Positions 1 to 11,858 of a stretch of DNA of 64,000 bases are shown here, piece after piece. Position 1 is the first letter of the stretch. Each line of letters opens with the position of its first letter. This DNA comes from Epiperipatus broadwayi (taxonomy: Eukaryota; Onychophora; Udeonychophora; Euonychophora; Peripatidae), in assembly GCA_028023455.1 (NCBI GenBank), contig JAQFVV010006450.1, positions 535,501-599,500 of the forward strand, in the 5' to 3' direction. The notes beneath the pieces are model-generated. The model was given only the letters and a program-made list of their open reading frames with translations. It ran no database searches and was not told the DNA's origin. The position numbers and the translations under genes are program-made.

Positions 1-215
1 TAAGCAATTATGCCATTGGAAGAATGGGCCTAATTGATTAGATCCTAATTTTAAATTGAGTATTCACAAATCTAAAGATCACCAATTTGATTCTTATGCT
101 GGTTCAAATGCTTGAAGAAGAGAGAAGAATGTTATTCAAAACATGTTTTATACTAATTTGTGTAATTGAAAAAAATATAAATAAAATTTGAATTTTTTTA
201 AAAACATCAATTAAA
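1..215 (+). repeat. tRNA-core foldback repeat, copy 3 (cut by window edge)
   Basis: A diverged third copy of the element at 3535-3950 and 32502-32867. Shared landmarks in order are a decayed box-A-like stretch near 25-45, a box-B-like segment near 85-100 (CACCAATTTGATTCTTATGC), the GCTTGAAGAAGAGAGAAGAA block at about 112-131, and an AT-rich right end (GAATTTTTTTAAAAACATCA) matching the arm that reads TTTTTCTAAAGACATTCAAT in the other copies. The left arm lies outside the window and no TSD can be tested. Similarity is from reading by eye; divergence is high. Confidence 0.5.
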
Positions 216-1640
216 CTAAATGATACTAATAGTCCATCATGTAATTAACAATTTTTGTTTTTATGTTTTATTAATTAAGAAATTAAAAGGCAAGTAAAAA
301 CAGTTCTCTGGTAAACTTCCTTTTTTGTAGATTTCTGTTGATAATCTTTGTAAATAGTAAATGAAAACATTTAAAAGTGCATGGATAGTAATAAAATAAT
401 AAATCTATCTATATTCAATTAAAAAATTTTTTTTTATCCTTTTAAAATTTAATGAATATTGCAACATTTAAAACTAAAAATTTAACATATATAAGCACAT
501 TAGAAATAAATTATCAGAAAAGTAGAGATTCACTATTATTTTAAAGTAATTAATTAGATTATTTGAACAATTGATAATTAATCTACTAATCTGATCTTTA
601 TCTTATTTAGATTACCTTTAGCATCAAAGACTATAGAAATAACAAGGTCTCACATTTAATGATAAGCATATCTGCCTGCCATGATTTTAAGTTCAAGTAA
701 GATCAAGATGTGAGTTAAATTTTTTTTAAAAGTCACAAACAGGTTTAGGATTTTTTCTTTCCAGATAGTTTGCCCATAATCAACCAAGTTGACTGGTATT
801 GGTCAATAAGTGGATTCAATATTCTTATATAGGCTAATCAATAGAAACATACATATTATTCTAAATGAAAAATTTTATATTGGGTTCCATTCTCACAATT
901 CCATCCCTTAGAGTTCTCCTCTCAGTTCTTTATTCTTAATAGCTTACATTAATCCCCATTTACTTGAAATAGAAAACAAATTGCCTGATATATATACCCC
1001 CCATAAACAATCACTCCACCTTATTTCACATTCTCTCCAACTCTTTTCCATATCTCAAGCTGTCTCTTTAATTTTTAAAAAAGATGTCAGCAGCATGGTG
1101 CATTCTTATTGGTAAATGGATATCTTCTATTTACAGTGCCCCTCCTTACAAATGTTTAAGCTTTCCAATTAATCTTCTCTGCATTTAAATAAGGCTACAG
1201 TACAAAATACTACTCTGTAATTAAAAAAGTCATAAACCCACTCTCAAAAACTTACCTGTTGCTACACAGAAAAAATTTCCTTATCATCTTGCTATTATTC
1301 CCAGAGATTAATTATTATGTTCCAATTATCAACTTCACTTTAAAAAAAAAAATCTCTCTATGTTCCAGACTAATTTAGAATAAAAAAAAAAAAAAGGTTA
1401 CCATAAGCATAGAAAAAAAATGCAGAAATAACAAAACATAAATGGTCTTTCCTTATATTGTGCCTCTACATTTTATTGTCAGAGAGCAAGCAACAGTTTG
1501 ATCAAAGTCATTATTTATATATTGTTGTAATTCCTGCAGACACACTATCCCCTATCTGGAACAAATTCTTAAATATCTTATTCACTTCCATATCCAAATA
1601 CACACAAAAAAATCAGAAATTGAGAGATCCATAACTTAAT
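216..1640. other. AT-rich stretch without recognisable features
   Basis: Only poly-A and poly-T runs (for example near 1340-1395) and AT-rich unique-looking DNA are visible. There is no open frame of interest and no clear inverted repeat. Confidence 0.5.
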
Positions 1641-2040
1641 GACTAAGACCGCCCCCAAAGATGTTTCTTATTATAAGGCTTTACCAATTCCAAGCCTTTC
1701 TAGTTGGAAGAATGACCTCTGCAAATATTGATGCAATGTGCTGTTTATGTATGAAGGAAGAGGAAACTAACATTTTATTTATGAATGTACTGCCTTATGT
1801 CTATATCATCAGCTTATATCGGCTGTTACATGAAACCAATCTTCCACATTAGCAGTCCTTATTTGAAAATATTCAAAGATGTCTTTCATAATATAAGATT
1901 GACAATATTCATTCTATTTACCATTTGGTTCAGAGATATTTTATTTTTAATCCAACTTATCCAAAGCTTAAATCCATTTTTATCAATTGGTTGTTAAAAA
2001 TTAAAACCAGAGATGATGCCCTGGACTCCTATTGACATTT
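1641..2040 (+). pseudogene. Decayed LINE C-terminal (zf-RVT-like) remnant
   Basis: An open stretch of 63 codons from 1661 reads as the zinc-knuckle tail seen at the C-terminus of many non-LTR retrotransposon polyproteins: a basic segment with LVGRMTSANID, then C-C-L-C and the EEETNILFMNVL stretch. The expected pattern is C-x2-C-x-n-E-T-x2-H-x3-C; the first two cysteines (spaced C-C-L-C) and the E-T are seen, but the histidine and last cysteine are lost. Further frames downstream (INWLLKIKTRDDA near 1985-2015) fit the last helix of the same domain. Both frames are interrupted. Assignment is by motif only and could be wrong. Confidence 0.4.
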
Positions 2041-3521
2041 TTTCTTCATTTAAATTATATTTAACAACTTTAATTTTATACATATATAATTTTTTTCATG
2101 CTATTTGTGTGAAAAAAGAAATATTTTAATTAGTTTTTATTGTAGGAATATTTTATTTCAATATTGGTACAATGTAACTTGTTTAATTATTTCTTTTGTT
2201 TGTTTATTGAGTAACTTTTTTTTCTTTTATGCTAAATGCAGATTATTTTAAAGTATTAAAGCTGAGGGCATTAAAGATTCCAGATTAATCTGTGTTGATC
2301 AGATGATTGTCAATACACTGACTGTAAAAAAATATAAAGTATATGATTGTAATATGAAGCATTTTATATCATGGGTGATGGAGGTATATTATAATTGTTA
2401 TGGGTAATGACATTATGGTTATCTTTTATTCTAAATTGCAGAAGTAGTGGTGTATTTAACCCAAAAAATTTTAACTAATTACCTTCAATTTTCAGCCAAA
2501 AATAATTTTTGCTATGGATTATTTTGATAATTATTATCATACAATCATCAAAAATGAAAAGAAGTTTAATTATTATTATTTATTTAAGATAGTGTATCTT
2601 TGGTAGATACTGCATTTTGTTTTAATGTGTTTCACTTTTAATCCTAGTAATTTTATTATCATATATTAATCATGTTTTTTTAATTTTTTGCCAAGCAAAA
2701 GAAAGATTTTAATTGTCCATTTTTTATATTCTTAATATGTGCTTCATTTATTATTATAATGAAATAGCTTTTCAAAAGTTTTTGAAGGAAATTTGTTTTT
2801 GATTACCATTTGCTGATCCGTTAAGCTCTATGAAGTATAACGATTCAATTTAGAAATTTTGAGGATACTTTTTTTCTGTTTTTCTGAGTAATAGTTTTCT
2901 CTGATATATATATATATATATTTAAGGTTTGAAATTGGTTGAATTGCATTAGCATTTGTCTTTGTTTAGTAATTATTTCATTTATTTGTTGTCACAATTT
3001 TTGGCAACCATGATGACTTAACATAACTGTATAAGCACAGAGTTGTTTGTTTTTGGAATGAGTTGATTATAATATTTTAACTACTAAGTAATAAAAAGGT
3101 TCAATTTTATAATGAGATGGCAATATAGTATAAGTAGATATTAACACCATTGACTTGTATTAAAAGTATAAGTAGCACTTTTTTAGGATGACTTAATATT
3201 TATTTGAGATTTGAAAATTTAATTAAAAAAAGAAAGCAAGATAGATTTAATTTCTTTAGATAATAATATTAATTAAATGATTTTTTATTTGGAGTCCACA
3301 AGAAGTTTGAGCACTGGAAGTGGTATAGCTTGGCTTGATCAATGGGCGGAGTTTCATACTGTATCATTATATCACTGCACTAAATCATGCAAGACAAATC
3401 TTTGTAAGATCTGAAAATATATAGAGAATATGTGGATTCTTTTTATTCTATTGAATAGTGGCTCAATGAAAGGCAATTTCAGTGTCAGTTTGTGACTATT
3501 ATTGACTTTTAGTCAATAAAC
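2041..3521. other. AT-rich stretch without recognisable genes
   Basis: Contains a (TA)n microsatellite near 2903-2921 and otherwise unique-looking AT-rich sequence. No open frame, hairpin or repeat partner was recognised. Confidence 0.5.
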
Positions 3522-3534
3522 ACTTGTCAGTAGT

Positions 3535-3950
3535 GTTTTCCTGAAGGTTTGTGATGATGGTGTTTTAGTCGTATTTATATATTGGAGTATTTCCATCATC
3601 TACTGTGAGTATTGAATGTTTTTAGAAAAATTTAACTTTATTTAAATATTCCAAATACCTTCAATCTCATAGATAAGTATATGAATTTTCTACTGATTGT
3701 TACCTTTGGCAGGATGGCTCAGTTGGTTAGCGTGTTAACTTAAAATTCAATACTCAAGAATCTAAGGGTCCAGATTTGATTTCCATGTTAGTATTGTCAC
3801 TGGTCAGGCCAGTAACACCTGAAGAAGAGGGAAGAATAATACCTCTTGAAATGTTGTGCATATATACTAACCAGTATGCTATTAGTAACAGTTGAATGTG
3901 TTTGGAATATTTAAATAAAAGTTAATTTTTTCTAAAGACATTCAATACCA
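3535..3950 (+). mobile_element. tRNA-core foldback SINE-like element, copy 1
   Basis: The element is flanked by a perfect 13-bp direct repeat ACTTGTCAGTAGT (3522-3534 and 3951-3963), which reads as a TSD. The centre is tRNA-like: box A GGATGGCTCAGTTGGTTAG at about 3714-3732 and a decayed box B GGGTCCAGATTTGATTTCC near 3767-3785. A block CACCTGAAGAAGAGGGAAGA follows at about 3808. The core is enclosed by inverted arms: 3607-3665 (ATTGAATGTTTTTAGAAAAA onward) pairs with about 3893-3948 (the complement of CTTTAGAAAAAATTAACTTT onward). The left arm extends outward to TTTGTGATGATGGTGTTTTA, which has no partner here but is present on the right of copy 2, so the right end of this copy is shortened. 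It is probably non-coding, with an internal Pol III-type promoter. Confidence 0.7.
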
Positions 3951-4102
3951 ACTTGTCAGTAGTCTTTCAGAATAGATAAATATAATTGTTTCCCATTTTG
4001 ACCAATCTACACTAATGAGTAAAAGACTATGGAAGTTCCATATTTGGTGATCTTGTTATTAAAAGTCTTCTATTAAATTTTAAAATGTGGCACTTTATAC
4101 GT

Positions 4103-4203
4103 ATTGAAGCAGTCGGATCTAAGTTCGATCCTAGCTTCATGATCTTTCACATGTAACCAACTTCAAACCCTTGTACTAACCTTGAATTTCCGATGCAATG
4201 CGG
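4103..4203 (+). repeat. Short tRNA-derived SINE fragment with TSD
   Basis: A 101-bp insert lies between direct repeats CTTTATACGT (4093-4102 and 4204-4213). It contains a palindromic T-arm-like segment, TGAAGC...GGATC, TAAGTTCGATCC, then GCTTCA. GTTCGATCC is a typical box B. No box A is visible, so this is probably a 5'-truncated copy. A related box-B palindrome occurs on the minus strand near 17345-17380. Confidence 0.45.
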
Positions 4204-4213
4204 CTTTATACGT

Positions 4214-5354
4214 TCAGTCCATGCTAGTTTCCTTAAAGAAAAACTATTATAAATGTGTGTTAAAATTAACTCATTTGAGATTTAAATTAATCATTTTTAC
4301 TAATAAATTCATAATAGAATTATTCCTGAATTTATATATATTATAACTGCATGGATTGTGGTATATATTTATAAATATTTAAATGTACATATTCGTTCTA
4401 AAGTTTCATTGCATCGGGAATGTTTTATTTTACTTTAAATAGTTTGTTCAAATTTTTAGTGATTAAAAGCTACATTCTTTCAATAAGCTTTCAGATTGTC
4501 TCTTTCCAAAAACAATGGGTAAAGTTTTTATTAATTAAAAAAAAAAGATAAGTATTTCAAATGTAAGGATGGTCGCTAATTAAAATCATTTTTCTGATTT
4601 TAAAAATTCATTTTCTAATTAGAAAATGAATTCAAGTTAATGAGTTTGAAAGCCTTATCGAAGGAATGTATCTAAAAACAACTAATAAATTGATAATGAA
4701 AGAAGCACTTGCCTGAAGGCATCAGAGGACATATAAATAGCCCAGAAAAAGTTTTCAAGTAGCTATTATTCCTCATTAAGAGAAGCCATATATATTTCAT
4801 TAGAGAAGAAGTCGCCCAGTTAAATTATGAAGTAAAATAGTGTTTCTACCATGGTGGGGGGGGGAGGATTAACTTCAAGAGTCTGACTACAGTTCCTTAA
4901 GTCCTCTGAGGATCTTCAATGTGGCTGTAATATAAAAATTCATATACCAATCGTAAGCTGCGGAAACCTTAGAGAAATCCTTCAAAATGTCGTTCAAATA
5001 ATTTTTCAAAATGCGCATCTAAGTTTCATCCAACTGGACTCTGCCGTGTGTAATTTGGAGAGCCAGCCATGAAGAAATGGTAATATCTTTCTTATATGAA
5101 CCGTTACTTTCTGGCCGGTCTTCAAACTTTATTTTACACTACCTTTAAATTAAGTACTGTTAAAAGTTCTTCTCTTTCCTTAATGTATTCATGCTATTTT
5201 AAATTATGTAGTAATTCTCTATCTTAATCTCTAGTCTTTAAATTTAATATTTGTTAACTTTCTCTTTTCTTACGATGGCGGTTCGTTTATTTACCCTTAT
5301 TATATATTTGAGATGATTATTAAAGTCTTTTATTTTTATTATATGCCAGTAAAA
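4214..5354. other. AT-rich stretch with a moderately GC-richer block
   Basis: The part 4690-5110 is richer in G+C, contains a G run at 4855-4864 and a TATAAATAG motif at 4732-4740, but no open frame beyond a few tens of codons. The rest is AT-rich and featureless. Confidence 0.4.
4732..4740 (+). promoter_or_regulatory. TATA-box-like motif (weak)
   Basis: TATAAATAG in a locally GC-richer context (ACATATAAATAGCCCAG). The same nonamer in a GC-richer context occurs at 17965 and 22383. In DNA this AT-rich the motif can arise by chance, and no transcript start or open frame follows, so this is only a candidate. Confidence 0.15.
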
Positions 5355-5477
5355 CTTCAACTCGATAATAATTTCCTTCATTGCATTTATCTTGTTAAAT
5401 AATATTATATTTATTTTTATAGTAATTCTACCCTCTAGAATTAATTTGATACAGTTCTATTAATTATCGAGTTGAAG
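5355..5477. repeat. Short inverted repeat
   Basis: A perfect 15-bp inverted pair, CTTCAACTCGATAAT at 5355-5369 and its complement ATTATCGAGTTGAAG at 5463-5477, encloses about 93 bp. It may be a small MITE remnant. No TSD was recognised. Confidence 0.5.
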
Positions 5478-5827
5478 GATTTATACAATCTTTGCTATTT
5501 TATTAATGGCTAATAACAACAAATTATTAGATCAATTTCTAACCTATGCTCCCGGCCACTTTACTGAGTTTATAATATTCATTTATTCACATTAATAATA
5601 TTAAAATGTTTTGCTAAAGGTTGATAAAGGGACTAAAATGAACATATTCTAATTTAAATTTGTATTTCTGTATTAATATTCAGGAAGAGCATGATGTTTG
5701 GGGTATAATTAATATGATTCTATAATTGCATTAAGTACTTTTTAGTTAAAGCTCGTTTGACTTTAATTCAACTTGGTCAGGTCATCACGTAGAGCATTCT
5801 TTATATAAAATGGGTTTTATTAATTAA

Positions 5828-6040
5828 ACGATGATTACTAAGTCATCATTTTTCCGAACGTTGCTGACGCGAGCCATCTCCTGCTTCACAGGCTTGTCCT
5901 CGGTGATATTACTGTTCATTAAATTACATAGGAAGAAAGTACTTCCTCACTTGCTCGTTTTATATTTGGAACACCAAAGGTTCGAGGCTACGACCCAACC
6001 TGGTTTTCCGTGTTCTATGGATCCTTCATATAGGGCATCA
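5828..6040 (-). pseudogene. Unidentified coding-like patch, decayed
   Basis: On the minus strand about 69 codons are open except for one TGA, which could be a decayed CGA arginine codon. The reading contains GKPGWVVASNLWCSKYK, then after the stop LMNSNITEDKPVKQEMARVS and KNDDLVIIV. CpG is unusually frequent here for this window (GACGCGAG, TTCCGAACG, CTACGACCC), and the amino-acid composition looks protein-like rather than AT noise. I do not recognise the family. It may be a fragment of a transposon ORF or of a host pseudogene. The plus strand is also open for 95 codons, which may be the shadow. Confidence 0.25.
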
Positions 6041-6118
6041 AAGACTTGTCAAATACAAGTGCCCTGCTATTTTCTCAAATCACAGACAAGCCATTATTTT
6101 TCATATTTATTCTTATAG

Positions 6119-6722
6119 CTCATAAGTCATCAGTACCGTTTATTTTTCAGTTCCAGTAAAGCCCACTCTCATGCTCGTAAATCGTGATGAATTGATTTTA
6201 TTAAAGTCGAACAAATTCATATTTATTTATAATTAAGTAAGTTTTTTTAATTAAATATTAAAGTTATGCCCTAAATATGTATCTTGCTCTTTGTGAATTG
6301 ATTTAGGAATGTGAAAATGAATCCCACATTCTTTCTTTTAGAATTAGATCAATAATTTATGTCACAGCCAAATACCTTTATCTACCTTTATTTACTTGTC
6401 GGGCATAGACATATATAATCATTTCAGAATATTGCGTAATAGTATTGGCATATAATAAGGACTGCCATTCTTGTTGTAATTATAAATTCCGTTTAAAGAG
6501 TAGAGGTAATCTATATAATCACAATCTAAAATTGAACAAAATTATTATTATTATTAAACATTTTATTAACACATTTGGTTTTTTTTAATTTTTTTTTATT
6601 CAAATTATTTTAATATTAATGCTCACTGTCTGTATTGGCAACCTGAATATATATATATATGAGTTGACTTATAAAGATTCTTAGTTAGTTTTATTATACT
6701 TTATTAGAGTTAAATCAGGGGT
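6119..6722. other. AT-rich stretch, nothing recognised
   Basis: AT-rich DNA with an ATT microsatellite near 6541 and a (TA)n tract at about 6650-6660. No gene or repeat structure was supported. Confidence 0.5.
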
Positions 6723-6912
6723 CTCATTAATCATCATCATCCGTTGAGCTAGTTCCTTGGCACATAGTCATGTACCGTCGATATATGTCATCCATTGATT
6801 TGATCTGAGCTCGTGAGTTGGGTTTGAATTCAGTTTGAAACACCTGAGTTTGAATCTGACTTTGAGTTTGGGTTTGTTGATGTGTTGTCTTTTTTTTGAC
6901 CGGTACAGTATC
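6723..6912 (+). repeat. Dispersed repeat R1, copy 1
   Basis: Begins with CTCATTAATCATCATCATC and ends with TGACCGGTACAGTATC. The same start (CTCATCATCATCATCAGCTGAG) and end (CGACCAGTACAGTACAT) recur in the same orientation at 20053-20300. The interiors are diverged but share a GC-richer, T/G-rich composition (TGAGTT and GGGTT runs). I do not recognise the family. A TCATC repeat start may be the 3' end of a LINE or SINE read in reverse. Confidence 0.4.
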
Positions 6913-9239
6913 TTGATAAAGGGAGGTATATATGGTAGAAAATTATTTTTGATATTAAATTTTGATAATCTAGAAAAACATAGAACAGTGAAAAGCTGAA
7001 ACTTAGTGATGGTCAGGGGTTTGGGGAGGGGTTCCTGACAGAGATATTATAAGTGCTGGCTCTGGCTAAGCATTTATCATAAAGCTTGTAGAGGAATTGG
7101 CAATCCTAATTGTTTATAACTTACAAGCTTAAGAGATAGGGTCATGTGATATATGACTCTTATTTTGACTATTTAGTGATGGCTTCTTTATATCTTTTTC
7201 ATTGCTATTATATTTAACATTTGATCTTAAACCAGAAAATAAATCAAGTATTTATACAGGTGTTTCATTTGTGAAAGTATAATTTTCCATAGCAGAAAAT
7301 TTTTAAGATATCTGGTGGACATTTACAATGAAAATCATTTTGCAATTGTATTTTAGTTTTGTTTTTATAGGAAGTGCATTGATACTCATCTGATTAAATG
7401 GAATAAATATGGAATCTTTATCTTCAAACTAGTAATTTCTAGATGGTAATAAGGTTTATTATGAGGCAGCTATTGTAAATGAAGTCCAAAAATTACTTTT
7501 GACAAGTTTCCAAGTCTCACCTGAACTAGATTTGAACTATTAATTGTTGGGTTTATAGGGAATATGCTTTCACTAAAAACTTAATCATTTAGGGTGATTA
7601 CAAATTGGTTAGTATTTATTGGGCATGATATAATTAAAATTATCTATAAACTTAATGCTTTTTTTTCTCCAAATTGTAATATATGAAAAATTAATAGCAT
7701 CTTCCAGTTAGTAGTGATAATTATAAGCAGCAGTCAAGCCAAACATTACAACAAGCATTATCAATTGCTAGAGTAAATAAAAATTGTTATGCTGACCAAG
7801 TTTTATGAAAATTCATTCAACTGATTTTTACAAATATGTTTACTATATTTATAATTTTTTAAGGTGAATATCTTTTTAAATGTAGTTATGTCTTTTAACA
7901 AATATTCATATCTTTATATATTAAAGTAGCAATTAGCATATTGAAATGTACATGTATTTATGTCAAGTTTTGTGTCTAGTCATAGATGAAATAATTTGAT
8001 GCTGAATTCTAGTAACATTTAGAAACAAATCTAATGATCATTTTTATTATCTGAGTTTTTTATACCGAGTAAAAAAGATTTTATACATTATTACAACTAG
8101 AACAAAACATGACATGACATGATCACCATTCAACAAAACATCATATTTGTTTAGAAAATGGTTTTGCCATGTCCAAATCCTGCTGATGTAGACTAATACT
8201 CAAAAATTTTAATCTAAGGATTTAAATGTGGCACATTCACTAGTTTTTATTGGTTATTTAAATTTACAATAGGGCATTCTGGAATAGAATAAATAAAGGA
8301 AACTATTGATCCTTTTACCAGGTACATTGTTACAGATGTGTTTATTTTTTTATTGTCATATATATATAAATTTTAAACATTTCAAGCATAAATAAAGGGA
8401 AGATCATTTTTTAAATTAGATTTTATTCCTTGGGCTATATTTGTAAAGAAACAAAAAAAATTGTTTATAGTTCAACTTGATAAAGGATTTAATTTCTGTG
8501 ATTCATTTTATAAGAAAGTTATTTAAATTGCATCAGACAAATTAGTATATTTAATTGTTTATAAAAAATTACTTTATGACCAGCAATTCTTTGTGAATTA
8601 AATTTTTGATGTATAAAATTGTGCAGTTAGTTTCTCTGGAGGTCATGTGTTCTTCATGTATCTTTTCTCAATTGAGAAACAATCTTGAATTTTTAGTTCT
8701 CAATCTGCCCCTCTTTCATTGTTTTAACCTGTACATGACATAAGATAGTTTCCCATGAAACTTTAGCTCAAAAATTTAATTCTCAATAATATATTTTAAT
8801 CTATTATTATTTTACTCTTTTTTTTTTTAAATATTAGTTGTTGTTTTTTTGTCATTTTAACCTAATGTTTTCAGAAATTTTATTCTAATTATATATATAT
8901 TGCAATGCCATTAATTAATACAGCTGATGAATATAGATTTAAGTAAAAATAATTTAATGTTATGTAGGATTAAAATTACTTGTAGATTTAACTTAATATA
9001 AAAATGATTACCTATTTGCCTTTGTTGATAAATCATAATTGCTGGTTATAAATAACATGAAATGACTCTGTCTTAATATATATAAAATTCTATGTAACTT
9101 ATATATGTGATATATCCAAATATTTAACGAGTCTGGAATTGTTAATTTGAATTGCTTAAAAATGAAAACAAGGACCTTATCTTTTTGTATTCTGGATTTA
9201 CAGTAAATGTTACTTTAAAAAAAACCCTTCAAAAATGAA
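6913..9239. other. AT-rich stretch, nothing recognised
   Basis: Over 2 kb of AT-rich DNA with short (TA)n tracts (8361, 8890, 9078). No open frame above noise and no convincing repeat was found. Confidence 0.45.
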
Positions 9240-9985
9240 CTTAATGTTTTGAATGCAGCATATAAAGACATTGGTTTAGTAATTAATGTTCAAAAAATAC
9301 ACATTCTTTATTAGTCAATGATGAAACAAAAATCTTCATCAACTTTGGGTTTTGATAGTTATCAGTTTGAGAATATGAGTCAATTTAATTATCTTGGATA
9401 GCTTTTTAAGTTAAAAAGTGTATTTGAATGTTGAGGTACAACAAAGATTTCAGTATGTGGCTGATTTTAACCAAGATATATGATCGGATATTTTGTGACC
9501 GTGAAATAACTAATTTATGTAAAGTAGCTATATATATAGATCTGTTATTTATTTAATTTATTGTCTGGAAGTGAGACTTAACATAAAGGTATTAAAAAGT
9601 TTCATTTAAAGATATTGCATACACAAAGATAAAGTCTTAAGACCAATCAATGGTATTAAAACAGGCAAAACTCACTATACATCATGTGATGTTTATTGGC
9701 TTAAAACCAATCAATGCTCTTAAATTTTCTGGATGTGATATTATAGAGACCTCTATTGTAAAATCACAACTTCATTGGAATGGATATGTGAAATGAATGA
9801 ACAATACAGATCTTTCTAAAAGGGAGTTTAAAGTAAAATTGAGGATGTTTTTCATATGAGAGGTAGATCCCATTTATACTATAAAAATTAAAATAGAATA
9901 TATTGGAAGGCTTCAATTAAAGATGATGTGAAATATTTCAAAAAGAAAAGCTTTCTGCAGAAGAACATTGCAAAACATAAATAGA
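9240..9985 (+). pseudogene. Decayed LINE 3' end (RT C-terminal region)
   Basis: Across several frames the plus strand reads like the tail of a LINE reverse transcriptase: GLVINVQK (motif D region, GL.I...KT) near 9272, SQFNYLG (the YLG motif) near 9380, LSGSE near 9562 (usually YGSETW), HLKILHT near 9607, then after an interruption SIVKSQLHWNGYV near 9755 (usually a QLRWAGHV-type motif). The family is a non-LTR retrotransposon of the sort common in molluscs, annelids and arthropods. Multiple stops and frameshifts show it is dead. It is interrupted by the 53-bp insertion at 9653-9705. Confidence 0.6.
9653..9705 (+). mobile_element. Mini-element, copy A (53 bp)
   Basis: Flanked by a perfect 11-bp direct repeat ACCAATCAATG (9642-9652 and 9706-9716). 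The body begins GTATTAAAACAGGCAAAACT and ends ATCATGTGATGTTTATTGGC followed by TTAAA. Both halves match the ends of copy B (12594-12908) and copies C (43598-43647) and D (55725-55782). It sits in the decayed LINE, and removing the insert and one TSD copy joins the LINE frame on either side. There is no coding capacity. Confidence 0.75.
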
Positions 9986-11857
9986 CAGAATAATATATCA
10001 GTGTGTTTCATATGTGTACATATTTGAGATTCACACATTATTTGTAGTCATTTTTAGTTAGTATTATTGTTTTGTCTTTTACTTTTTCTCTTGGGGTTTG
10101 AATGGTCGTACTTATTTATAAGTTACTGTTGCTGCTAATTATATCCAAGATATATGCAAAAAGATGCTTAAGTATATGTAATAAAACTAATTAATCAAAC
10201 TGCAAGTAAGTATTTAAATGAGTAATCTTTTAAATCAATGGAAAGATATAGAATATAGTTTTGCACTATTTTATTTGATAACCGGAATCTCATTTAGATG
10301 CTCTTTATGCTTTTAGTTCATAGGATTTTATAGTTTATATTACATAAAATGCATTTTCAAGGATTTTGATTTATTTTTTCATGTTTCAATAAAATTACAC
10401 AATTCTAATTTTAACCTTATATTATGTATGTTATTATGTTTATATATTGAGTGGAGCTGATATTTACCTTCAAGATCTCATGCTAATATTAAATGCATTT
10501 TATGGGGGTCTACCTATTTAAATAGTTATTTACAGTTTTTTTAGCCAGGTTATTTTTATATATATGAACTTAATTTGTTTTGCTAGTAATTGTTTAGTTT
10601 GAATTTTATTATTATTAATTACTCATGATTAAAAATGTATTTTATTTTGCCAGTATAATTTCTCCAATATTTTAATGTTTTTTTTTTTAAAAAAAAATTA
10701 CAGTAGTATGTATTCCAAATTAAAATAAAATATCTAAATTTTTCATTGTTATCATTTTTTTTAATGATTTTAGAGATGAGAATTTGGATGAAATTTGAAA
10801 GATATGTTGGAAATATGCATTTATAAATCTAGAAATATTGAAAAGATTGAGAAAAGAGTATTTATTGAGTTTCTTAGTTAAGAAAGGGAAATTATAATGG
10901 ATATGTTGGTTTGTGAAGTAAAAGGAAGAGATAAGGGAGGAAAAGGATTGAAGGGAATAAGCATTGAAGAGTAGAAAAAGCATAAAAAGACATAAAAAAG
11001 GCAGATTGGGTTGGTGAAGGAAGACTGCCTTTATATATCTTATAGGTAATGATTGTTTTACTATATTATGTAAGCATTTCTTAGTTATATCCTTATGCTT
11101 TCTATACATCCAAAAATCATGCAGCATTTCTATGAAGTTTTACATAAAACAGGAATACTACATACATTATTATTGTTATTAGATAGTGTAAAATTGATAC
11201 CTACTTTTCAGCTATCATTCAAGTAGTATTCCGCTACAATGTATATCATATATTTGGGTTTCCATTTCCTCAGTGGCACATTGATTATTGTGATGATAAG
11301 TCATCATTATTCATTCTCATCTTCTTTATCAATCTTTTCAACTATTTTCCATATGTGTAATGTTTTAATAAATTAAGTCCTTTCATAATATGGTCAAAAT
11401 AAAGCTACTTCAATTTTCATATCTAAATCTTTTTGAGTATCTAGTTTTTCATATATTTTTTTTATTACCTTGCTCAGCAGTTCAATTTTTTTTTCATCAT
11501 TTAACTTTCACTTCCATAGAAAGTCATCAGAAACACATATATTTGTAATATTTAATATGTTTATTTTAAAATGTGTGTGTGTTTAAATATTTTCATTCCT
11601 GATCAAAATATTAATTACATGGTTTCTTTGAATATATCACTTCATATATATTCTTTGAATTTCTGATGATAGGTTGCAAGGATACCTGAAGAGTTCTGAT
11701 TCAGAGTGAGATCAGAACTGGATGTATTTATTTTTATTTTATTTACATTCAATGATGTGATTAAATATTCATTTATTTTACATATATATATCTTAAAGGA
11801 ATATTTTTTAGTTTCTCATACCAAATTATCATAATAACCCACACTGTATGAATATAT
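9986..11857. other. AT-rich stretch, nothing recognised
   Basis: The open frame of 135 codons on the minus strand at 10720-11127 is lysine-, phenylalanine- and serine-rich with no motif and fits AT-biased noise. A small hairpin (GTTCTGAT/ATCAGAAC) lies near 11694-11720. No gene is supported. Confidence 0.4.
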
Positions 11858-11858
11858 A

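Noticed and set aside
10720-11127. 135-codon open frame on the minus strand
   Set aside because: Composition is F/L/S/K-rich as expected from AT bias, with no motif or codon structure; not accepted as a gene.
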